Shown here: positions 44,901 to 56,900 of the stretch, piece after piece
Numbering within the stretch: position 1 is the first letter of the stretch
Layout: the number at the start of each line of letters is the position of its first letter
Assembly (NCBI GenBank): GCA_035048495.1
Contig: CM068541.1
Location: 10,299,929-10,363,928, forward strand
Length of the DNA stretch: 64,000 bases
Direction of reading: 5' to 3'
Origin: Euptelea pleiosperma
Lineage: Eukaryota; Streptophyta; Magnoliopsida; Ranunculales; Eupteleaceae
The notes under the pieces: generated by a model
Databases searched by the model: none
What the model saw: only the letters and a program-made list of their open reading frames with translations
What the model was told of the DNA's origin: nothing
Made by a program: the position numbers and the translations under genes

Positions 44901-47900
44901 AAGGAACTGTCTGAACTTTCCTACTCAGGAAGTTAGGGTCATCACATACCAAGGAAATACCTTGGTTTCAATCAATAGAGAAAGAGAAAACCTGTAGATT
45001 GACAGTAGAAGAGAAAGAGAGCAAGAAGATAAGAAGGATTACATAAGGGGTGTGTGTTGTGTTGCACGATTTCCCATGTGAATATTAATAAAAAGAGGAG
45101 AAATACTTGGAGTGCCCTTGGTACCCTACAGTTACAATAAAGAAGCCAAAATAAAACATTCAACACTCTCCCTCAAGTTGACGCGAAGATATCTATCATG
45201 CCTAGTTTTGCTAACATGTTTTCCAGACAAACCTTACTAACACCCTTAGTCAATACATCAACAACCTGCTCTATTGTGTTTACATAAGTTATGAAAATCT
45301 GACCAAGATTCAATTTCACCTAGATGAAGTGTCTATCGACCTCGATGTGCTTAGTTCTCTCATGCTGGACTGGATTATCTGCAATGTTGATGGCAGCCTT
45401 TATTATCACAATACAAACTCATCAGCTCTTGATCTTTAACCACTATTATAGATGAAGCTTGCCACCTAAGATTTTTCTTCCTCAAGTCCCTTCTCAATAG
45501 ACCTTAGAAAGAATGCCACACGAAAGCCAAGTGTCATTCCACAGGCTAGTCTTGTTACCGTCACTAATGTTAATAAGTCTCTCTGCATCTTCTTGGACTT
45601 TTATAACACCTCTTCAAACCCACGAGACATCACCTTTAATTTAGTAGGTCCAGAAGTTTTTATATTTTTTCAGAAAGTTGTTGTATACCCACTGACCCCA
45701 AGGATTGTCGTTTCTTGGAGCATGCTTCCTAGTGAGAAGTCAAATTTTCCTTTTTTAGCATTTATAAGGTCAATGGTTCATCTAGCATTTAATTAGGGGT
45801 AAAATTTTCACTAGGATGGGTGCCCCATTTTTCAAAAGTAGGGGGTGGCCCAATTACTTCCCTAAATGTATTATTTGATTTAAGTATATAGTGATGGTGC
45901 TGAACATTAAATAGATAGTGATGCTCTCTGTGAGTTCCTTCCTTTGGGACACCTTCTCATTAATATTTGAATATTAGTACATTTATTGGGACACCTGCTC
46001 ATTAATATTAGAATATTAGTACTTTTATTGAAGGAATGGTCAGTTGTGCTGCTAAACACAAGCAAACCTATCCTAGTAGGCATTTTTTCTGATCCATCTA
46101 TGGAGATTCTGTCTCATGTTTTCTATTATCCAGGTATTGATAGAAGCAGTCGAGAATCATATGCCTCAAGTAATTGTAATTGATGAAATTGGCACAAAAC
46201 TTGAAGCAATGGCTGCAAGCACAATTGCGCAACGCGGAATTCAGCTAGTTGCCACTGCTCATGGAGTAACAATAGAGAATCTGATTATGAATCCTTCTTT
46301 AGAGATGCTTGTTGGAGGAATACAAGTAAGATAACTATATTCTTTTGATGCTTGTGTTTAGATGTTAGATCGTTATAACCTACTGTAGAAAATAAAATCT
46401 CTTTATATTTGTTTTGTGATTAAACTTGCTAGTTACTTTTTTGATTGAATACGTTAAGATCAAATAAAAATATTTAAAATTGTCATATCAAAAAGTTTCA
46501 GGTCGTGCATATATGAATCAAATATAGCTTTTTTTATACGTTCATGGTACTTGTGAATCTATCATTGATGAAACATGTTTCTTATTCTGCAATCTGATTA
46601 TTTACAACAATACATGACGTGGAACGTGACCCAAAGTTTATGCATTGGACTCGGTATTACCCAAAACTGAATTTGAGCATGAGTCCTCTTTGAGCCATTC
46701 CCCAAATCCTTCACGGACACTAAAATAACCTTTAATAGTGAAAAAAATGTCACAAGTGTCACAATGCTGCTCGGACATACAAACGGAAGTAAACAAGGCA
46801 GGAAATAAAAGTTTCAGGTACTGAAACGAAACATGGCCAAAGCGGGCATGCCAACACAAAACAAACTCAAGATTAAGTCGACTACTACTATGAGATTGCA
46901 GTGCTATGGGCTCAACAGGGTGTCTATCCAGGAGATATAAGCCCTCAACTTCATGCCAGGTACCAATCGTCCTCCTATTCAGGTCCGGAAAGACACAAGG
47001 AAAAATGTAACACTGTTTGGTAAGGGCGCTAACAGATAAGAGATTATAAGTAAATTTAATATGTAAAATAGAGGATAAAGAGAGATGGGAAGAGAGATTG
47101 ACATTCCCTTTTCCAGGCACAGGAAAGAGTACCATTACCAATCTTAACCTTATCTTGACCAGAACAAATATAATAGGAAGAAAATAATGATGACATAACT
47201 ATCATGTGCTCGGAGGCACATGAATCAATGATCCAGGTGGGACTAGATGAAGGGATACATATGATGAGTAGTGTTAACGGTACTTGACCGAGCGAAGGTG
47301 GAGGTAGATGTGGCAGAAGGACCCTCTAACTAGGCTGGGAAGCGCCTAAGGTTGTCGATCTTGGCCTGTGGAACTAGGAACGTAGAGGCAGCGAAAATGG
47401 GAGTAGGCATAGGCAAAGAAGGCCGTGCGGGAGAGTTTGTTGGGGCACCAAGTGAAGTGTTAAGACTCGCACTATGGGTAGCGGGCAATCCTGATCGGTT
47501 GGGCCGTAGTGGACGACCATGCAATTCCCAACACTTGTCCTTCACATGCCTTAGGCTTCCACAACGACCACACTTGGGACTATCCCGATCAAAAAACCTC
47601 CCAACAAAAGATGGGGAAGATGGCTGAGCAAAAGCAAAAGACTGAGAGGTTCTACCCCTTTGAAAGTGCTAGGGAGTAGAAACAGAGACTAGAGCAGACC
47701 AATCAGAAGTTGAGGGTGGGCCATGGCACTCTGCCTACTCTATTTGCTCTGTATATATGAATACACCTGATTGAGCGATGGTAGGGAGTCTTGGTTGATG
47801 ATTTGTATCCTAGCTAACTCATACTCAGAGGTAACCCCCAGCAAGGACTCAAAGATACAAGTCTCCTCCACAAGTCTCTGGTACTTCGTTCCATCTTAAG

Positions 47901-50900
47901 TGCACGAGGGCTGAAAGGAGTGACAGTAGTCTAACTCTTCCCACATACTGTGAAGAGTAGTAAAATAATCCGAGAGAGACCTATTCTCCTGATGAAGATG
48001 AGCGATGCTCTGACGTAATTGTAAGGCCCAAACTATATTCTACTGATGTGAATACGTCTGACAAGCTGTGTCCCAAACCTCCTTGGTAGTATGCAAGAAC
48101 AAGAAATCCCGACTTATATGGGGTTGTATGGAATTAAGGAGCCAAGACATAACTATGAGGTTTTCAGTCTCCCACTTCTCAAACAATGGGTCATCACTCG
48201 TCTTGGGCTCAACAATGCGCTCGGTAATGTACCCCAACTTGCCTTGACCACCGATATACATCCTGGTTGCTTGAGACCACTCCAAATAGCTCTTTCCATC
48301 CAACTTGACCGAGGTAATTTGTAACCCTAGGTTCTCGAAGCCTATTTGAGTCATGAGGAACCCTCTGACACTCCCAGAGGTAGCTTCTGAGCTCACAGTG
48401 GACCCTCCGGTACCTCATCCAGTAGACATAGAGTCCAAATATCAACGAGGACAATAGAAAGGGGTCTTGTACCCACAACAGACCCGTAAACACACAAAAG
48501 AAGAGATCAACTGGAGTTTACAACCCAAACAAGGGCAAAATAGGGCCTAATGGTAAGTTAAGAGGGGAGTTCCATCTCCCAAAGCTTCAATACTTCACGT
48601 GGGAGGTTCAACATACTAGAGAAACAACCAAAGGCAGCAAGAAGTAGCATCAACAAGTTTTATATCACCAAAACACGCCAAAAAACCCCAAATATAGGCC
48701 TGGTGGTAATTTGAGAGGGGAGATCTTGTCACAAAAGCTTCAAATCTCCCCAAAATCAAGCGAGGCTTGATTCGATGTGTTGCTAATTAGGTAGGGGACC
48801 AAAGCATACCCCAAATCCATCCAAGAAAGACTACAAATCTGAAACAAAACAGAATTCGAAATTCAATTTTTTCCCTCATCCGGAGAAAAACAAATAGAAG
48901 TCCATAAAGATCGCATCGAAAAATTCCCCAAAAATACTAAACCATTCTTTAATGCTTAATTGGGTTATAAATTTATATTTAACATTTTTGTGTTATAAAT
49001 TTGTGACGATGTATGGCCCTTCTCATTTCGGTTGGAATTTTTCTTGAGTCCTTCGAGCAAGGAAATAACTTTTTAGTTTTGATGTTTATTTTGACAACCC
49101 GAAATGGAAATATTCCGACCAATGTCGAAATAATACATTTTTCGTAGAAATGATGTAAATATTGTGGAAAGTTTAGGAAATGATAAAACGAGAATAGAAA
49201 CACATACTATCAAACCATAATATACAAACATGTGTTGTGGAAATGAATGAGCATAGCGGTCTGTAATATGTTGAGGCATACATCTCATAGTCAAACACTA
49301 AAAATAACAAGAATGAAAAATGGAAATGATTATAATTACCAAATCATCTCAATTTAAGTTCACTACATCCAAATGTCTTCAAATAGACAAGTACACAAAG
49401 TTGAAAGGTTACAACTACATAGACATTTGGTTACCATCATCTTCATCATGGCTAGGATCTAATAGTACTGATGTCCTATGAACTATTTAAACCCATTAGA
49501 AAGAAATAATGGATCACATATGCACGGGGTTGATGCATTAGAGTTTCCTTGATGTTTTATAAATTTTTAAATTTTAATTAATTATTATTAATACTAAAAC
49601 AGTCATAAATCAAGGTATTAACAATTTGCTTACATTAATGCCCTAGTATTATGTATAACTTTAGAAAACCTATCTATTGTTAACTTATAGCATTTGCCTA
49701 ATTTTCTAAATTTTTAAATATTCTCTAAGAATTTAATCCGGCCAACTGTAGATTGGGATATGTTATGCAACATATAATTAATTCATTCACAACCAAGGAA
49801 ATAAATTTCGATTTCGAGGTTTATTTCGACCAACTCAGAAATGGAAATATTTCGTAGAAATATTTCGACCAGTGTGGAAATAATACATTTTTCATGGAAA
49901 CGATGGAAATAATGTGGAAATGATGGAAATATTGTGGAAAGTTTGGGAAATGATAAAACAAACATAAAAACAAACTCATAAGCTACAAAACCAAGATATA
50001 CAACCATATGTAGTGTGGAAATGAATGATCATAACGATCTTTAATATGTTGAGGCAAGCATCTGATAGTCAGTCAAGGTATAATTTAATTAGATAACTAT
50101 TATTCAATTATTTATTATAAAAAAGTCATAAATTAAGGTATTAACGAATCTTTATTCACTTATATTAATGTCTTAATATTATGTATAATTTTAGAAAACC
50201 TATTTACTATTATCTTATTATATTTACTTAATTTTTTGAATGTTCAAATAATTTTAGGAAAAAACTTTAACCTAACCAACTTGTAGATGGGCTGAGTAAT
50301 GCAACATATAATCAATTTATGTACAAGCATGGATGTTTAGGGTAAAAACCAATGAAATTGGGGTTTCCTCTAAATTTCAAATTTTCACCTTAAATGATCT
50401 TCAATCTGTGCACAATCAAGTGTAAATGCATCATAGATTTGATGCATTTACACCTAAACTATCTATTTGTAGCAAGAAATGATAGCAAGAAATTGTATAC
50501 TTAAGTATATTTCGAATTTAAAAAAACTCCAAATGGGATTCGAATCATCCTCACGATCAATCCGTGAATCAAGAAATCTACAATGGATTGATCTTTTTTT
50601 ATAAAATAAATATATGGAAATGGGTTAAATGGATCAAATATGGGGATTTGTGGTTGTTTTGAGCTCAAATGAGATGTTTCCTACCTTCAATAGAAATGTT
50701 TCCATAGACTTCGAAACATTTCGACTGAAATAATACCTATATACACTGTCAATTGATCGAAATTTACTGTTTACGCAGAATATTTCGACTTGTATGGAAA
50801 CATTTCGTGTATGTATTCTTTCCTTTCGGTAAACTAGAAATAGGAAATATTTCGCGAAATATTTCGATAATTTCGCGAAATTTATTTCCTTGTTCACAAC

Positions 50901-53900
50901 CATAAATGTTTAGGGTAAAAATGAATGAAATTATGGTTTTCTCCAAATTTTGAATTGTTACCTTAAATGGTCCTCAATCCGTGCACAAATCCGGTCATAG
51001 ATCCATAGATTTGAGGCATTTACATCTAATCTATGCATTTGTAAAGAGAAATAAAAGTTTTTTCAATTTATAACAAGAAATTTCATACTTACATTTCGAA
51101 TTTAGTAAAACCCAAAATGGGCAAAACACAGGCTTGCTTTTATTCTTATTAGTTGCGTTGGTGTCTGTTTTTAAGAGTGTTACACTAGGGGACGAAGAGG
51201 CTAGCAGGAGGGGTGTCCAGAAGACTGTGCTGGAGAGGAAAGGACCCTCGACATTTACTTGTGGTGTAGAGATCATATCCAAAACTGAGTTACGAGTTCA
51301 TCGTAGTTTAGAAGCTACAGTGGATGCTGTTCTTTCAGGTGTCTTTTTTTCTTCACTATCTTTATGTTTCCTAGTTCTAAAATGTTGGTGATATTATTTT
51401 GTTAGTAGTCTCCTTATTCTTTTGTATGTTATTACAATTGTGTTGGATGAAGGTCGAACCCCAAATTATGAAGTACGCAAAATAAACACTCAGGGATCCG
51501 GAGATGAAATGCTTATGGTACAAAGGGAATCTTTTATTGACATTTCCTCTCAAGAGCAAGATGAAATCATGGCTGAAGATCTTCTAGAAATGAATGACGA
51601 AAGTAGCCAAAATGAATTCGCTTCTGAATTTTCCACAAACATGGGAGAGAGTTCTCGCAAAGAGGAGTTGCTCATTCATTTATATGTTTATGGGGTAAGA
51701 TATTATCAGCATGCAATCATTGTCAAAAATCGATTTTTTCAAAAGAGCGTCAAAAATCTTTTTTTTTCGAATTCATGAATCAATCGTCGATTATTCGGCA
51801 AAATCGATAAAAACTCCGATTAATTAAAAAACTCAGTGATTAATTAGCGATTTTGCTGATTGATTGACCCATTTTTTTTCTCTCTTCTAATTTCGATTTT
51901 GCCGATTTTGGAATTTTGATTATGAATGATAAATCATGCTTATGAGTTATGGCTTATTATTATGGAATTATAGACATGCTTTTCATCATATATAAGTGTT
52001 TTGTTAAAAATAACATTTCTAACTTGAAAGATGCCATGATATATTTTTTTTTATATTTGCCGATATTTTCCGATTTTTACCAAATTTATCCAAATTTTCG
52101 TAAGTTGATCCCTTGTCAATTTATTGCTGAATCCTGATGTTATGACTATGCTCTTGGGGTCATTGTTTCTAAGACCTTGTTTTTGGCTCAAGTAACTGCT
52201 TTTGTGCATATGCCCTATTCAAGTCAAGATATGCTAGAGCAAATATACTTGGTAAATCTTGGCATTTTGAGGATCTCGATCCTCACTCTGATAAGTTTCT
52301 CCCTCATCTTTTCAATGGCAAGTTCTTTGTTATAAGCAGCAAGTTTCCATCAGTTTATTTCATGTCGATTTGTCAGTTGTAGTTCTTTTTTTTGCTTTTT
52401 AGGTAGTTAATGTTGTAAATTCTATGTGGCATGGATTCTTCTAAATGGATGTAAGCACCCATGTAGGACGTGTCAGATTTTGACAACCCAAGGATTCTGC
52501 TGCGATACTTCCAGATATTCTTTTTTGTTCTATTTCCTTATTTGCAACATTTTAATTAACATTTTTGATAGGTATTGAGTTATATCCTTTCGAATTGAAA
52601 TTTTCTATGCAACATCTTTTTGTCTATATTGATATATGATACAAGCTTTAAAATATCTTTCTGTTTTGTTGCTTCAGTAAGCTAATGGAACAAGATGTCT
52701 CGACCGAGATGTAATGAGACAATAAAAAAACAGAATATGCTTAGATAAGATCAAACAATTTTTAATGTTTGATTAATCTACAAGGTCATCATTTAGCATT
52801 TATGTGTTATAATGGACATATACTATGAAAATAAGCTTTTTGTTGTTCACGTTAGGGTTGGAGAGAAGAGAAGAGAGAAATAGAGAATCATGGATAGAAA
52901 ATAGAGAAACTATCTAGTGAAATCGCACTCACTAGGACCATCATATTATAAGACATAAGATAAAAAGGACAGAAATGCCTCCATACATAATAGAACAATA
53001 GACCAACACTCTCCCTCAAGTTGGAGCATAAACATCATGAAGCTCCAACATGTAACAAATAAAATCCATGCGTGCCTTGAAGAGTGCTTTTGTGAACAAA
53101 TCTGTGAGTTGGTCTGAAGACTTCACATACGGAGTAGAGATATCACCACATATAAACTTGTCTCTAACAACGTGACAATCCACCTCAATATGTTTTGTAC
53201 GCTCATGAAAGACTGGGTTAGATGCTATGTGAATAGCTGCCTGATTATCACAATACAAGTGCATCGGATACTTCACATCAAAACCCAACTCATGAAGAAG
53301 ATGCTTCAACCAAGTTAGTTCACACGTAGTATGAGCCATTGCCTTGTATTTGGCTTCAGCACTTGACTGGGCTGCTACGGACTATTTCTTACTCTTCCAC
53401 GACACTAGATTGCCACTAAGAAAAGTACAATATCCTGTAGTAGACCTTCTGAGAATTCGAATCACAACCTCCCAACGAGGAACTCGGGATGACTGCAGAA
53501 AGTTACTGTTACACTAACTGACAAAGGATCTCTGGTTTCATAATAGTCAAGTAGTTCAGCTTTCCAACGAACCGTCGATACCTTCTTGGGTCATCAAACA
53601 ATTCTCCTTGATCAACCACCAGTTTGGTATTCGACTCCATAGGTGTATCAATAGGTTTCGATCCCAACTGGCTTGGTGTAAGTCTAGTAATATCAATTTT
53701 ATTAGAAGAAAAGTTTGGCGTTGGCTTAGGGACATCAATTCTTCCATCTCGCCGACGAAGCCCAATGAACATCACCTTAACCATATTACTGAGAAGCTTC
53801 AGTTGGTGGAGTTTCATTTTCCGCCTAAAAGACCTATGGTCGTGTTTTGGAAGAAGCTAAATTTTGGTGAAGTAGCTTTGAATGTGGATGGCGCATCCTC

Positions 53901-56900
53901 TAGCCAAAATCTTGCGAGCGGTGGTAGGGTTATCAGAGATCATAACGGTAGCCTTCTCATGGCCTTCTATTCATTCTATGGAGAAGGTACTAATAACTTA
54001 GCAGAATTGAGGGCCATTCTAGGCTTCAGTTGTGTAAGAAGATTGACATCTACAAAATTAGCATTCAGTCTGATTCGAAGCTTGTGGTATCTTGGATCAC
54101 TAAACCTACTCTCATACCTTGGCATCTTAAATCTTGGTGGTGGAAAGTCATGGACATCTTGAAAGAATTCGAGTACTCTATCATGCATATCTACTGAGAG
54201 TCGAATGCAGCGGCAGATTACATGGCACGGAATGGGTTACTTACTAGAGCATACATGGAATTTAGAGAAAATGGCCCTCCGAGACTTGCTGGGTTTATTC
54301 GGATGGACAAGATCGGTATGCCTTGCATTAGTATTCTCGCCCTTTTATAGCATCTTGAGGGGTAAGGTATTCAGTCCCCCCCTATCTAGGTGTAAACATT
54401 TTTTCCTCATCAATAAAGTTCCCTCCCTCCGTGGAGGTTCCATATAAAAAAAAAAATGCCACTACTCGATCTAGCCACCTCAAGAATTACTGAAGTTTTC
54501 CTAGCTCTTTAGTATGAAAATATGTCTGTAGGAATTTTTTTAAGGCTTGAATTCCCGTAGTATCATCCCCGTTCACTACTATATTATCAACATATACAAC
54601 AAGTACGTTGATCCCTTTGTCCGTTTTTTGTGTGAAAACAGAGTGATCCGACTAGCATTGTCGTAGCCCAAACTGAAATACCACCTCACTCATCGACCAA
54701 ACCATGCACGTGGTGATTGTTTTAGTTCATAAATGGTCTTCTTCAGTCGACATACAGTACCCAAACATTCCCCTTCAGCAACAAACCTGGGTAGTTGCTC
54801 CATGTAAACTTCTTCGTGGAGAGTACCATGCAAAAAGCATTCTTGACATCAAGCTGATAGAGAGGCCAAGCAAGGGAGGCATCCATGGCAATCATGACGC
54901 GAACAGAAGTTTAGCAATGGGAGAAAAAGTCTCACTATAGTCAATGCCGTAGGACTGAGTATATCCATTAGCAACCAGGCAGGCCTTTAAGCGCTCCACA
55001 ACCCATTGGGGAGAAACTTCACCGTGTACACCCAGCAAAAACCAACTACATGCTTACTAGGAGGTAAATGAACAAGATCCCAAGTGTTATTGGAGTGAAG
55101 AGCCTCCATCTCATCAACCGTGGCATGATGCCAACCAGAAGAAGAAAGTGCTTCCTGAACAGTATTAGGAACAACCACAGAAGAGACAGAAATAGCAAAA
55201 GCACGATATGAAGGGGAAAGATGAGTGAAAGACATAAAATTGAAAATAGGATGTTGTGTACAAGAATGAGTACTTTCGCACAAGGCAATATGAAGGTCAG
55301 CAGATGGAACTGGAGAATCTGTAGACATTGAAGTGAAGAGGGGAGCGTGAGTCAAGAGGCATGGGCTGTTTATGACGTGCGTAAGTTTGAAACGGTGGCG
55401 TAGTCGAAGTCAAAGGATCATCAACAGGAAGCGGTAGCACAATCGGACCCTGGATATCATCAACAAGAAGCGGAAGAGGTGGTGTTAAAAACGCATCCAC
55501 ATTACTCTCATCAGAAAGGAAGGAAACATGCTAAAAAAATGTAACATCAAGACAAACAAAATATTTGGAGGAGACAGGATCAAAGCAACGATAACCTTTT
55601 TGGGTACGAGAGTATTCCCAAAAGATACACTTAATGGCACATGGGTCCAATTTGTCGTTGCATGGGCCCAAACTTTGAACAAAACAAACACATCCAAAGA
55701 TATGAGGAGGAAGAGGAAACAAAGGCCTACCTGGAAACATAATAGAGTGTAGGGACTTACCTTGTAGGATGGATATGTGCATGGGATTAATAAGATAACA
55801 GGTGGTAAGCACGACATCATTCCAAGAGACCTTGGGAACTTTCCTTTCAAAAATAAGAGATTGAGTAACTTCAAGAACATGGTGGATTTTTTTTTTCTGC
55901 AACCCCATTTTGTTGAGGGGTGTGAGAACAAGAGGTTTGATGAACAATGCCTTGAGAAGTAAGAAATGAACGGAATGGAAATGAATCATATTTTCTCGCA
56001 TTATCAGAATAAAGAACTTTAATAGATAAATCAAATTGAGTTTTAATTCAACATAAAATGATTGAAAGATAGAAAACAATTCAGATCTATCACGCATTAA
56101 ATATAGCCATGTCATACGAGAGAAATTGAGGGACTTGGTGAGTTTACTAATAGATACAAGACAAAGGAAATTTTGGAACATATAACACAAGATAAAGGTC
56201 AAGACGAACTAGGTGGGGTAGAACCAAGGCATGACACTTGGGATGTAGTGGCATCAGCTAGGGTTACACTGAGAGGATGACGAAGACATCCTCCATGCCC
56301 CCAATCATGACCCCCCCTGAATCACGTCCTCGTCCAACACTACCACGACCAAAACTACCTTTACCACCACCACAGCCATTCTGGTCACCTGTGCCAGAGA
56401 CTACTAAGGCAGGTATATCTCCAACAGCCACACTAGTATTTGACAAGGAAGCACACTGTAGGCGAGCAAAGACCTCTTTCATACGCGGAAGTTCCTTGCT
56501 CCCTAAAATTTGAGCTCGAATTGGCTCATACTCCAGCTTGAGTCGAAAAAGAAATTGAGCTACATCAAAATCTCTGTTCTGCTTACGCTGCTGGTCTAAA
56601 TCCGATGTAAGAGGTTGGTAAACACTCAATTAATTCCTAATACTCTGTAGGGAGGAATAGTACTCAGTTAGGGGCGTGTCCCCACTATTGTAGTGAAAAA
56701 GTCTTCCACCAACTAATATATTTGGGTAATATTGTGTTCACCCTGTTAGTTATTATTATTAATGTAATTAATGTACCGGCCTAAGGCCATGGGGGGGTCG
56801 TAACCTGAAGGCCACCAGGGGTTTAGGGGTCGGGGGCCTCGAGACCTCCTTGGCCCTTGGGAAAGGCCACCGTACAACGTCAGTACGTTTCTTAGGGGTA

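Larger units (their letters stand above)
46326..51175. other. SPD1-like intron 4, 4.85 kb
   Basis: Contains a copia gag-protease fragment (46650-48960) and a block of tandem duplications (49040-51121) that reaches almost to the acceptor of exon 5. The acceptor TTTTTAAG is followed by exon 5 codons AGT GTT ACA. Confidence 0.7.
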
